The translations under genes were made by a program, and so were the position numbers. Of a DNA stretch of 64,000 bases, positions 24,570 to 35,534 are shown in pieces. The notes under the pieces were generated by a model. That model saw nothing but the letters and a program-made list of their open reading frames with translations, did not search any database and was not told where the DNA came from. Position 1 is the stretch's first letter. Each line of letters begins with the position of its first letter. The stretch comes from an uncultured Oscillospiraceae bacterium (GTDB lineage: Bacteria; Bacillota; Clostridia; Oscillospirales; Oscillospiraceae), in contig CANRFN010000001.1 of NCBI GenBank assembly GCA_947629915.1, positions 1 through 64,000 of the forward strand, in the 5' to 3' direction.

Positions 24570-27500
24570 TCAGCCGATGTCCTTGTGCAGGACCACTTCG
24601 CAGTAGTTCTTCACGATGGCGGCCAGCTCGGCCCGGGTGACGTCCTGCTTCGGGGCCAGCTGGTTGCCGCCCACGCCGCTGATGAGCTTCAGGGAGACCG
24701 CCCACTGGACGGACTGCAAGGCGTAGCTGCTCACGTCTCCGGCATCGGCAAAGGAGTCGATGCTGGCGGTGCCGCTCACGTCACAGCCCATCCAGTTTGC
24801 GTACTTGAACAGCGAGGTCACCAGCTGCTCTCGGGTGAGGCTCATCGTGCCGCCGAAGGTGCCGTCCGGCAGGCCCACCATGATGCCGTTGGCGGAGGCC
24901 CAGGCCACAGGCTTGTACCAGAGGTCCCCGGCGCTCACATCGGGGAAGCTGGCCTCCCCGGCGGCGGGGTCGTTGGCCAGGTGGTACAGCACGGTGACGA
25001 TGTTGCTGCGGTTTGTCTTCTCCAGGGGGGAGAACTGCCCGTTCCCAGTGCCGAAGAGGAGGTTGCGGGCCGTTGCAAAGGAGACGGCGTCCTTGGCCCA
25101 GTTCGGCACATCGGTGAAGGTCTGGGTGTTGTCCGCCACGGAGATGGTCTCAGAGGCGCCGCCCTGGATGGTGAACACCAGTCCGTCTGCCCGGATGGCG
25201 CAGTCCTGGATGATCACCTTCTGGCCGCTGGGGTCGATGCGGGTCACTACCATGCCCGGGGTGGGGTTGAGAACCGGCACGGTTACCTCTACGCGCTGCA
25301 CGTTGCTGTTTGTGATGTGCACGGAGATGCCGGCGGGGATCACCTCAGGCAGCTGTACCGCCACGGTGTCTGCCCGGTTGTTGATGGTGACCTCCATGGA
25401 CGTCAGGGTGCCGGCCGCATCCCGCACTTCGGTGAGGGAGACCCGGTCTCCGCCGGACAGGGTCTGCACGGAGCCGTCCCGGTTCACCAGCACCACGCTG
25501 CAGGTGGTGGGCAGGTTGAGGTTCTTGCGGAGGCTCTCCCACTGGGTGGCACCGCCCTCCAGGCGGAGCTCCTTCAGTTTCGCCACATGGGGCAGCTCTA
25601 TGCCGGTGACGGAGGAGGCCAGGGTGATCTTCTCCAGGTTGTTGAGCCCGGCCAGCATGCCGCTTTTCAGCTCCGTCACGCCGGTGCGCAGGGTGAGGGT
25701 GTGGATACTGTCGTCAAAGACATCAAAGGGCTGGGGCACGCTGCCGGTCCAGGTGCTGCCGCTGCCGAGCAGCACCAGCGTATTGCTCTCCGGGACATAG
25801 GACCAGGTTACCACCTGTCCCACAGAGCCGGAGGTGGGGAAGGTGCCAGTGCCGCAGTGCACGGAGACGCCGTTAAAGTCCGAGATGTCCTGGCAGATCT
25901 GCTGCCACATGGCCTGGGTGCCGGCGTAGTAGATGTCCTTCAGGTTTTTGCAGTTCAGGAACGCGTTGTCTCCGATGGATACCACGCTGGCGGGGATGGA
26001 GACGGCGGAGACAGCGGTGCCGTAGAAGGCGTTCTCCCCGATGGAGACCAGGTCCTGGGACAGGCTGATGTCCGTCAGGTTGGCGGCGTTGGCAAAGGCC
26101 CGGTTGCCCACATGGGTGACGCCGTTTCTCAGCACCACGGTCTTGACGGCGTTCTGATCCCACTCCGGCACCACCTGGGCGGTGTAGTTGGTCATGGGAC
26201 CGGTGCCGCTCACGGTGAGAACGCCCTTGGCGTAGTCCTGGTAGTAGGTGGCAAACTCACCGCACTGCCCCTCCAGGTTGCGGGACTTCACGGTGACGTG
26301 GACTTTGATGCCGTCTGTCTGGCCGGCATAGGCCCGGAAGGTAAGGGTTACCTCCCCTGGGTACAGGCCGGTGAGAACGGTGTTGCCGTCCTCATCTGTG
26401 GTGATGCCCACCACGGTGCCGTCATTGGAGCACTGGGGAACCAGCTTGGCAAAGGTGCGGGAGAGCGCGTTGGTGTTGCCAAAGGCCAGCTTCTCCGTGC
26501 CGCCCTGGGGCAGGGTGATCTCCCGGTCTCCCACCAGGGTGAAGTTCAGGTTGTACGGCACAATCTCCACATTGCGCACCGCGGCCCGGGAGGTATTCCT
26601 GTTCGTGGCATTGCTGCTGCCGTAGCCAAAGAGCTGGACGGCGAAGATCCGGTCGTCCGTCTCAAAGACGCCCACGCCCATCTGGTTATAGGCGGTGCTC
26701 AGGATATTGGTGCTGTCCGCCTGGGACCGCATCCAGGCAGACACAAAGTCGCCTGCACCGTAGTCCGTGGCAAAGGAGAGGTTCTCTTTGAGCTCTGAGA
26801 AGCGCCCATTCACCGCGGAGGTATAGGAAAAGCCGTTGGGGCGGGTGTGGGCGGTGTCGTAGTAGATGGCCAGCTCCGCCGCCCGCTGCATGGCGGCCTC
26901 GCAGAGGGCCGCATTGAGCTCCAGGCTGGACAGGCCGTAGATCTGGCGCTGGCGGTTGGTCTGATCATAGATCTGGTAGGACTTCTCCCAGTCCTCTTGG
27001 CCAGCCACCCGCACCACCACCGTGTTGTTGGGCCGGTTGTAGTCTTCTCCGTAGTTGCCGGCGAGAAGGTTGTTCAGCGGCGTGGTATACCAGCTGGTGT
27101 CATACGCATAGCTGCCGTAGTAGTTGATGTAATTGTACTCGGCGCTCCGGGTGATCATCAGGGTAAACGGCAGACCGGCAGAGGTGCCCAGCAGGCTGGC
27201 GTACTCCTTCACCAGCTCCGTGTTGCCGTATAATACCGTGAAGTAGTCCCGCATGTCACCGGCGTACTCTCTCATGAACTGGCCAACCTGAAAGCGATCT
27301 GCGCCGCTGGACTCGATCGCCACCACGTTGACGTAGGAATTCTTGATCCAGCTGCTGTTGGCAATGGACTCGATGAGATAATTCGAATAGTTGTCCACCG
27401 CGTTGAAGAAGACCAGGACGGTGACGCCGCCAGATGGGACGTAATAGTAGTACTGTATTCTCCTGTCCTCGGAATAGGAGGCCACGCTAAACTGGTAGTT

Positions 27501-27626
27501 TTCAATCACCGTGTCAATCACGCTGCAGTTGGTAAAGGGGCCGGCCGTGGAAGTTGCCGCTGCTGCCGGGAACAGGGACAACAGCATCAACGCGGCCAAG
27601 AAGATCGATAGCACTCTGCGTTTCAT
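24570..27626 (-). CDS. Secreted CAP/LRR/SLH cell-surface protein
   Basis: This 1018-residue exported protein starts with a signal peptide (residues 1-25; Lys-Arg-Arg, a hydrophobic core, then an Ala-rich cleavage site). Residues 45-190 look like a thioredoxin-type fold (VTVLVFFNAVDN) without a CxxC. A CAP/SCP domain follows at about 215-345 (ELNAALCEAAMQRAAELA, DTAHTRPNG, LKENLSFA). A bacterial Ig-like repeat is at about 360-450, and BspA-type leucine-rich repeats at about 460-600 (VVLRNGVTHVGNRAFANAAN). Three SLH repeats at about 845-1010 (WAKDAVSFATARNLLFGTGN) would anchor it to cell-wall polysaccharide. Expression is from a near-consensus promoter. It is probably a surface adhesin or wall-modifying protein; no enzymatic role is proven. 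Confidence 0.88.
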   Translation of the reverse strand: MKRRVLSIFLAALMLLSLFPAAAATSTAGPFTNCSVIDTVIENYQFSVASYSEDRRIQYYYYVPSGGVTVLVFFNAVDNYSNYLIESIANSSWIKNSYVNVVAIESSGADRFQVGQFMREYAGDMRDYFTVLYGNTELVKEYASLLGTSAGLPFTLMITRSAEYNYINYYGSYAYDTSWYTTPLNNLLAGNYGEDYNRPNNTVVVRVAGQEDWEKSYQIYDQTNRQRQIYGLSSLELNAALCEAAMQRAAELAIYYDTAHTRPNGFSYTSAVNGRFSELKENLSFATDYGAGDFVSAWMRSQADSTNILSTAYNQMGVGVFETDDRIFAVQLFGYGSSNATNRNTSRAAVRNVEIVPYNLNFTLVGDREITLPQGGTEKLAFGNTNALSRTFAKLVPQCSNDGTVVGITTDEDGNTVLTGLYPGEVTLTFRAYAGQTDGIKVHVTVKSRNLEGQCGEFATYYQDYAKGVLTVSGTGPMTNYTAQVVPEWDQNAVKTVVLRNGVTHVGNRAFANAANLTDISLSQDLVSIGENAFYGTAVSAVSIPASVVSIGDNAFLNCKNLKDIYYAGTQAMWQQICQDISDFNGVSVHCGTGTFPTSGSVGQVVTWSYVPESNTLVLLGSGSTWTGSVPQPFDVFDDSIHTLTLRTGVTELKSGMLAGLNNLEKITLASSVTGIELPHVAKLKELRLEGGATQWESLRKNLNLPTTCSVVLVNRDGSVQTLSGGDRVSLTEVRDAAGTLTSMEVTINNRADTVAVQLPEVIPAGISVHITNSNVQRVEVTVPVLNPTPGMVVTRIDPSGQKVIIQDCAIRADGLVFTIQGGASETISVADNTQTFTDVPNWAKDAVSFATARNLLFGTGNGQFSPLEKTNRSNIVTVLYHLANDPAAGEASFPDVSAGDLWYKPVAWASANGIMVGLPDGTFGGTMSLTREQLVTSLFKYANWMGCDVSGTASIDSFADAGDVSSYALQSVQWAVSLKLISGVGGNQLAPKQDVTRAELAAIVKNYCEVVLHKDIG

Positions 27627-27670
27627 GCTCTCACCTCATAGCTAGAATAATTTGGCTCCCGCCGCCCAAA

Positions 27671-27699
27671 AGAATACCATAAAGCGAGGCTGTGTGCAA
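27671..27699 (-). promoter_or_regulatory. Sigma-A promoter of the SLH/CAP surface protein
   Basis: On the minus strand TTGCAC (27694-27699) and TATTCT (27671-27676) are spaced by 17 bases, about 45 bases from the start codon. Confidence 0.75.
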
Positions 27700-27804
27700 G
27701 GGCGTTTTCGACAATATGCCGAAAAGTTTACAATTCCAACGGATTTTTGTCTACCCCAGCGGAAGCTGCGCTGAAAGCCTCCTTTCGGGCGCTTTTGGAG
27801 ACGT

Positions 27805-29334
27805 TCAGGTGGGCACCAGGCCATTTTCCGTGAGCATCAGCACCCGGGTGCAGACCGCCTCCAGGTATCGCCTGTCGTGAGAGACGCTGAGGACGGTCCC
27901 CGGGAAGCTGGAGAGCACCTGGAGGATCACCGGGGCGGAGAGCGGAGAGAAGTTGCGGGTGGGCTCGTCCAGGAGCAGCACATTGCTGCCCTGGAGCACC
28001 ATGGACAGAAAGAGCAGTTTGGCCCGCTGTCCCCCGGAGAGCCCGGCGGAGGGGTGCTCCATCTCCTCCGCCTTGTACTTCATGGAGCCCAGAAGTGTCC
28101 GGGCCCGGGTCACCGCACTACGATCCCCGGAGGGCGCCAGGATTTCCACGGGCGTCAGGGCGCCGGTGAGCAGATCGCCGTAGTCCTGGGGCATATAGGC
28201 CGCCCGAATGTCCCGCCGGGGCAACAGCTCTCCCGCGATGTGCTTCAACAGTGTGGACTTGCCGCAGCCGTTGGGCCCCACGATGCCGATCCGCTCCGGT
28301 CCCGTGACGGACAGCTCCACATTCCGGGCCAGTACCCGCTCCCCTACCGCCAACACCGGCAGCTGCAGCCGGAGAATGGTCTTCCCCGCCGGGATGGTGG
28401 CGGACTGCTCGTCAAAGGCGGTGAGGATGGCCTCCTCCCACTCCGGCATGGGGGTCATGTGCTCCGCCTCCCGGGCAAACCGGCGCCCCATGGCCAGGGT
28501 GCTGTGCATTTTCTTCTTCAGAAGGGCCGCACCGTGGGGATCGCCCCGGCTGATGACCGCCTGCTGGTGCTCCACCTTGTCCCGGATCTGCCGGTACTTC
28601 TCCATCTTGGCGTCAAACTCCGCCCGCTCCTTCCGGGCCACCCGCTCCTGCTGGGAAAAGGCGTCCTCTCTCCCCTGCACGTAGTCCCGGTAGCTGCTCC
28701 TGGACACGGTGCACCGGGGCAGGCTGCGGCGGTGAATCCGCTCCAGGTGGATGATGAGGTTGGCGGTGCGCTCCAGAAGCACGGTGTCGTGGGAGACGTA
28801 CAGCACCGGCAGCGGGCAGGACAGGAGAAACGACTCCAGCCAGTCCAGGGTGTCCAGGTCCAGGTCGTTGGAGGGCTCGTCCAGCAGCAGCACGTCCGGA
28901 TTCTGCAGCAGGAGCAGGGCCAGCCGCAGCTTCACCCGCTCTCCCCCAGACAGGGACGACATGGGCCGGTCTGCGGTGAAGAGTCCGCCGTCCAGGGACA
29001 TGCGCTGGGCCAGTTGGTGCAGGTCCCGGGGCTGGATGTGATCCAGACCGTTCCGGCGGCAATATTTCCCCACCGGCATCTCCAGTTCGGCCTCCCGGAG
29101 CTCCTGCGCCAGGTATCCCCGCTTGAGCCGGGCAGAGGGCAGCTCCCCGGTCCAGTCCGCGTATGGCTCCACCAGGGCGGGGTCATAGAGAAGCTTTAAG
29201 AGCGTGGACTTGCCATTGCCCTCCTCTCCGATCACCGCCGCCCGATCTCCCGGCGCCAGCACAAAAGACAGGTCTTCGATCACCGGGGTACAGTCCTCCC
29301 GGTGGGTTACACTGAGATTTCTCACCTGCAGCAT
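27805..29334 (-). CDS. ABC-F family ATPase
   Basis: This 509-residue soluble protein has two ABC ATPase domains in one chain and no membrane segment. Walker A motifs are GEEGNGKS (first half) and GPNGCGKS (second half); signatures are LSGGERVKL and LSGGQRAKL; Walker B regions are VLLLDEPSNDLDLD and VLLLDEPTRNFSP. The linker between domains is rich in charged residues, as in ABC-F proteins that act on the ribosome. Members give antibiotic resistance or rescue stalled translation; which applies here is unknown. GGAGGAG precedes the ATG. Confidence 0.92.
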   Translation of the reverse strand: MLQVRNLSVTHREDCTPVIEDLSFVLAPGDRAAVIGEEGNGKSTLLKLLYDPALVEPYADWTGELPSARLKRGYLAQELREAELEMPVGKYCRRNGLDHIQPRDLHQLAQRMSLDGGLFTADRPMSSLSGGERVKLRLALLLLQNPDVLLLDEPSNDLDLDTLDWLESFLLSCPLPVLYVSHDTVLLERTANLIIHLERIHRRSLPRCTVSRSSYRDYVQGREDAFSQQERVARKERAEFDAKMEKYRQIRDKVEHQQAVISRGDPHGAALLKKKMHSTLAMGRRFAREAEHMTPMPEWEEAILTAFDEQSATIPAGKTILRLQLPVLAVGERVLARNVELSVTGPERIGIVGPNGCGKSTLLKHIAGELLPRRDIRAAYMPQDYGDLLTGALTPVEILAPSGDRSAVTRARTLLGSMKYKAEEMEHPSAGLSGGQRAKLLFLSMVLQGSNVLLLDEPTRNFSPLSAPVILQVLSSFPGTVLSVSHDRRYLEAVCTRVLMLTENGLVPT

Positions 29335-29369
29335 GGCGCACTCCTCCTCTCCAGTCCAAAGATACCCCC

Positions 29370-29398
29370 ATGATAGTACAAATTCCCACGTTCTGCAA
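29370..29398 (-). promoter_or_regulatory. Sigma-A promoter of the ABC-F gene
   Basis: TTGCAG (29393-29398), 17 bases, TATCAT (29370-29375) on the minus strand, 36 bases from the start codon. Confidence 0.65.
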
Positions 29399-29415
29399 TT
29401 CCCTTCTGGTTGAAG

Positions 29416-29451
29416 AAAAAGCCGGACTCCCGCGTCAGCAGGAGTCCGGCT
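29416..29451 (-). terminator. Terminator of alaS
   Basis: AGCCGGACTCC pairs with GGAGTCCGGCT across a 10-base loop; five T residues follow on the minus strand. Confidence 0.92.
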
Positions 29452-29490
29452 AGTATCATTTTTCTATCTGGACTGCAAAGGGCTTTTCCC

Positions 29491-32169
<2,679 letters not shown>

Positions 32170-32194
32170 ACAGTGTACCTCCGTCTATCATCTC

Positions 32195-32428
32195 AATATT
32201 TTTGGAAAAGAAAAGTCCCTGCCAGTCCAGGGGCGAAGCCTACGCTCCGCGGTACCACCCTGTTTTCCTCGCAAGGACACTTGTTCACCCCGTAACGGAG
32301 GTTACCCGTTCTGGTCTTCCCAGACTGCTCAGGAGTGGCTGCAGAAACCGGTTCGCTGAGGGCTTGCACCGTCCCCTCTCGCTGGAAGCGCCGTATCTCC
32401 GCTGGCTCCGTCTCGGCATTTTTTAAGC
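32195..32428 (-). promoter_or_regulatory. Alanine T-box riboswitch leader of alaS
   Basis: On the minus strand the conserved T-box AGGGTGGTACCGCG lies at about 32248-32261, followed by a short CCCTG/CAGGG stem and a T-rich stretch (ACTTTTCTTTT) that would form the terminator. Upstream, Stem I contains the usual GGTGCAAGCC segment. The 3' side of its basal stem reads GCC-A-CTCC, so GCC (32337-32339), an alanine codon, is the likely specifier. Uncharged tRNA-Ala should favour antitermination and raise alaS expression. Confidence 0.92.
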
Positions 32429-32434
32429 CCTGTC

Positions 32435-32462
32435 ATTCTACCACAACGTTTGGGATTGTCAA
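32435..32462 (-). promoter_or_regulatory. Promoter of the alaS T-box transcript
   Basis: TTGACA (32457-32462) and TAGAAT (32435-32440) on the minus strand, spacer 16 bases. Confidence 0.8.
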
Positions 32463-32598
32463 GGGCCTATCTCAGTGGGATTTTAGGCGTTTTTCCAGGC
32501 CCAATTTGGCGTTTTTGCCTGATTTTCGGTCCGTTTCCGGGCGCTGGCTGGAATGCAGCGGGTGTCTGGCAGCCGGACCTTCCGGGAAAGGAAACGGC

Positions 32599-32628
32599 GG
32601 TGCCGGGGAGAGAGCCCTCCCCGGCACC
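32599..32628 (-). terminator. Hairpin downstream of clpB
   Basis: GGTGCCGGGGAG pairs perfectly with CTCCCCGGCACC over a 6-base loop, about 70 bases past the clpB stop. A weak T-rich stretch (GTTTCCTTTCC) follows on the minus strand. A second stem, GGG-TATGCC/GGCATA-CCC, lies nearer the stop (about 32657-32680). Confidence 0.65.
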
Positions 32629-32698
32629 GCCGCCTTGGTTGGTTCAGTTTCCTTGCGGGCTATGCCTTTGGGCATACCCGTTCCTGTCCGTGTCTCTC

Positions 32699-35299
32699 TC
32701 AGAGAATCGCCAGATGATCCCCCTCCCGGTCCACCGTGAGGGTGGTGTCCGGGCTGACATCGCCGGCGATAATCCGCCTGCCCACCAGGGTCTCCACGGT
32801 GTGCTGCAGGTAGCGGCGCAGCGGCCGGGCGCCGAACATGGGGTCGTAGGCGGCGTCCAGCACCAGGTCCTTTGCCGCCGGGGTGAGCTCCACGGTGAGG
32901 CGCTTCTCCTCCAGCCGCCGGTTCAGAGAGGTGAGCTGCAGGTCGATGATGTGGTACAGGTTGTCCCGGGTCAGGGGCTTGTAGAAGACGATCTCGTCCA
33001 GGCGGTTCAGGAACTCCGGCCGGAAGGACCGCTTCAGAAGCTGCTCCACCTGGCTCTTGGCCGCGTCCGAGATCTCCCCGTCCGCATCGATGCCGTCCAG
33101 CAGGAACTGGCTGCCCAGGTTGGAGGTGAGGATGATCACCGTGTTCTTGAAGTCCACGGTGCGGCCTTGGCTGTCTGTGATGCGGCCATCGTCCAGCACC
33201 TGGAGCAGCACGTTGAACACGTCCGGATGGGCCTTCTCCACCTCGTCAAAGAGGACCACGCTGTACGGGTGGCGGCGGACGGCCTCCGTCAGCTGACCGC
33301 CCTCCTCATAGCCCACATATCCCGGAGGCGCTCCGATGAGCCGGGACACGGAGAACTTCTCCATGTACTCGCTCATGTCGATGCGCACCATGTTCTTCTC
33401 ATCGTCAAAGAGGGCCTCAGACAGGGTCTTGGCCAGTTCGGTCTTGCCCACGCCGGTGGGGCCCAGGAACAGGAACGATCCGATGGGCTTGCCGGGGTCT
33501 GCGATGCCAGCCCGGCTGCGGAGGATGGCCTCGGACACCAGGCGCACCGCCTCGTCCTGGCCCACCACCCGCTTGTGCAGGATGTCCTCCAGGTGGAGCA
33601 GTTTGTCCCGCTCCCCTTCCATCAGCTTGGCCACGGGGATGCCGGTCCAGCGCTCCACGATGCGGGCGATCTCCTCTTCCGTGACCTTGTCCCGCAGCAG
33701 CCGGTCCTCCTTGCTGCGGTTGGCCAGGGCCTCCTGCTCCTCCAGGTTCTTCTTCAGCCCGGGGATGATGCCGTACTGCAGCTTGGCCGCCTCTTCCAGG
33801 TTGTACTCCCGCTGGGCCTTCTCCAGGTCTGCGTTGGCCTTCTCCAGGTCCTCCCGGATCTTCTGGACCGTGCCGATGGCGTTCTTCTCGTTCTCCCAGC
33901 GGGCCTTGCCGGCGTTGAACTCGTCCCGCAGCTCGGCCAGCTCCTTCTGGATGTCCGCCAGACGGCCCTTGGACAGCTCGTCCTCTTCCTTCTTCAGGGC
34001 GGCCTCCTCGATCTCGCACTGGATGATCTTCCGGGAGATCACGTCCAGCTCGGTGGGCATGGAGTCCATCTCGGTGCGGATCAGGGCGCAGCTCTCATCG
34101 ATGAGGTCGATGGCCTTGTCCGGCAGGAACCGGTCTGTGATATAGCGGTTGGACAGGGTGGCTGCGGCCACGATGGCGCCATCGGTGATCTTCACGCCGT
34201 GGTACACCTCATACCGCTCTTTCAGGCCCCGGAGGATGGCGATGGTGTCCTCCACCGTGGGCTCGCTCACCATCACCGGCTGGAACCGCCGCTCCAGGGC
34301 GGCGTCCTTCTCGATATACTGGCGGTACTCGTCCAAGGTGGTGGCGCCGATGCAGTGGAGCTCGCCCCGGGCCAGCATGGGCTTCAAGAGGTTGCCGGCG
34401 TCCATGGCGCCCTCGGTCTTGCCGGCGCCCACAATGGTGTGCAGCTCATCGATAAAGAGGATGATCTGCCCTTCAGACTGCTTCACCTCGTTGAGGACGG
34501 CCTTCAGACGCTCCTCGAACTCGCCCCGGTACTTGGCGCCTGCGATGAGGGCGCCCATGTCCAGGGCGAAGATGGTCTTGTCCTTCAGGCCGGCGGGCAC
34601 ATCGCCCTTCACGATCCGCTGGGCCAGGCCCTCGGCGATGGCGGTCTTGCCCACGCCGGGCTCGCCGATCAGCACCGGGTTGTTCTTGGTCTTCCGGGAC
34701 AGGATGCGCACCACGTTGCGGATCTCGTCATCTCTGCCGATCACCGGGTCCATCTTGTTCTGGCGGGCACGCTCCACGAGATCCGTGCCGTACTTCTTCA
34801 TGGCCTCGTAGGTGTCCTCCGGGTTGTCTGTTGTGACCCGCTGGTTGCCCCGGAGGGCCGCCAGGGACTGCATCACCTTTTCCTTCTCGATCCGGTAGGT
34901 CTGGAGCAGCTCCTTGATCCGGCGGTCCGGGTTGTCCAGGATGGCCAGGAACAGGTGCTCTACGGACACGTACTCGTCCTTCATGCTGGCGGCGATGCTC
35001 TCCGCCGCATTCAGGGCACGGTCTACGCCGGAGGACACGTAGATCTTGCCGTCCTCCCGGCCGGTGCCGGACACCTTGGGCAGCAGTTCCACCTCGTGGC
35101 GGACCGCCGCCGCGAAGGACTCCACGGTGACGCCCATATTGGTAAGGAGCTGGGGGATGAAGCCCTGCTCCTGTGAGAGCAGACCCAAGAGCAGGTGCGC
35201 CTGCTCAATCTGCTGGTTGCCGTACTCGTTGGCATATCTCTGGGCCAGGGAAACGGCCTCTTGAGACTTCTGGGTGAACTGATTGATGTTCATAGACAT
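32699..35299 (-). CDS. clpB: ATP-dependent chaperone ClpB
   Basis: This 866-residue Hsp100 disaggregase works with DnaK to recover aggregated proteins. The N domain (1-145) is followed by AAA module 1 with Walker A GEPGVGKT (212-219), a long coiled-coil middle domain rich in Glu/Lys/Ala (about 400-525) that marks ClpB rather than ClpA/ClpC, and AAA module 2 with GPTGVGKT. I chose ATG at 35299 (MSMNINQF) since AAAAGGAG lies 5 bases upstream; a second ATG two codons later is possible. A CIRCE operator upstream implies HrcA control. Confidence 0.96.
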   Translation of the reverse strand: MSMNINQFTQKSQEAVSLAQRYANEYGNQQIEQAHLLLGLLSQEQGFIPQLLTNMGVTVESFAAAVRHEVELLPKVSGTGREDGKIYVSSGVDRALNAAESIAASMKDEYVSVEHLFLAILDNPDRRIKELLQTYRIEKEKVMQSLAALRGNQRVTTDNPEDTYEAMKKYGTDLVERARQNKMDPVIGRDDEIRNVVRILSRKTKNNPVLIGEPGVGKTAIAEGLAQRIVKGDVPAGLKDKTIFALDMGALIAGAKYRGEFEERLKAVLNEVKQSEGQIILFIDELHTIVGAGKTEGAMDAGNLLKPMLARGELHCIGATTLDEYRQYIEKDAALERRFQPVMVSEPTVEDTIAILRGLKERYEVYHGVKITDGAIVAAATLSNRYITDRFLPDKAIDLIDESCALIRTEMDSMPTELDVISRKIIQCEIEEAALKKEEDELSKGRLADIQKELAELRDEFNAGKARWENEKNAIGTVQKIREDLEKANADLEKAQREYNLEEAAKLQYGIIPGLKKNLEEQEALANRSKEDRLLRDKVTEEEIARIVERWTGIPVAKLMEGERDKLLHLEDILHKRVVGQDEAVRLVSEAILRSRAGIADPGKPIGSFLFLGPTGVGKTELAKTLSEALFDDEKNMVRIDMSEYMEKFSVSRLIGAPPGYVGYEEGGQLTEAVRRHPYSVVLFDEVEKAHPDVFNVLLQVLDDGRITDSQGRTVDFKNTVIILTSNLGSQFLLDGIDADGEISDAAKSQVEQLLKRSFRPEFLNRLDEIVFYKPLTRDNLYHIIDLQLTSLNRRLEEKRLTVELTPAAKDLVLDAAYDPMFGARPLRRYLQHTVETLVGRRIIAGDVSPDTTLTVDREGDHLAIL

Positions 35300-35348
35300 A
35301 CTCACTCCTTTTCGAGCCCATATCGGGCCCATCTGCAGAACTGGGCCT

Positions 35349-35354
35349 ATTATA
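35349..35354 (-). promoter_or_regulatory. -10 element (TATAAT) upstream of clpB
   Basis: A consensus TATAAT on the minus strand about 50 bases before the start codon; no good -35 is seen 16-18 bases upstream. The CIRCE element lies 39 bases upstream of it. Confidence 0.5.
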
Positions 35355-35393
35355 GCGCGGTCCCGGGAAAAATCATGAACTCTGTGTAAACTT

Positions 35394-35420
35394 TTAGCAC
35401 TCTCGACTTGAGAGTGCTAA
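35394..35420 (-). promoter_or_regulatory. CIRCE operator (HrcA binding site)
   Basis: TTAGCACTC-N9-GAGTGCTAA matches the CIRCE consensus exactly. HrcA represses heat-shock genes through this element in Firmicutes. Here it precedes clpB, whereas groES and dnaK operons are its usual sites. A separate ATGAAC-G-GTTCAT palindrome lies at 35438-35450, further upstream. Confidence 0.95.
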
Positions 35421-35475
35421 TTTTTCGTGAATAGCAGATGAACGGTTCATTTCCCTTCTCCCCAGAATGCCGGAA

Positions 35476-35513
35476 GGACGCCGCTCTGCAAGCTCTCCTG
35501 CAAAGCGGCGTCC
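35476..35513 (-). terminator. Hairpin downstream of feoB
   Basis: GGACGCCGCT pairs with AGCGGCGTCC, with TGCA/TGCA pairing inside the loop. It lies just past the feoB stop; no poly-T follows on the minus strand. Confidence 0.65.
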
Positions 35514-35534
35514 CCTCAATCCTCTGCGGAGCGG

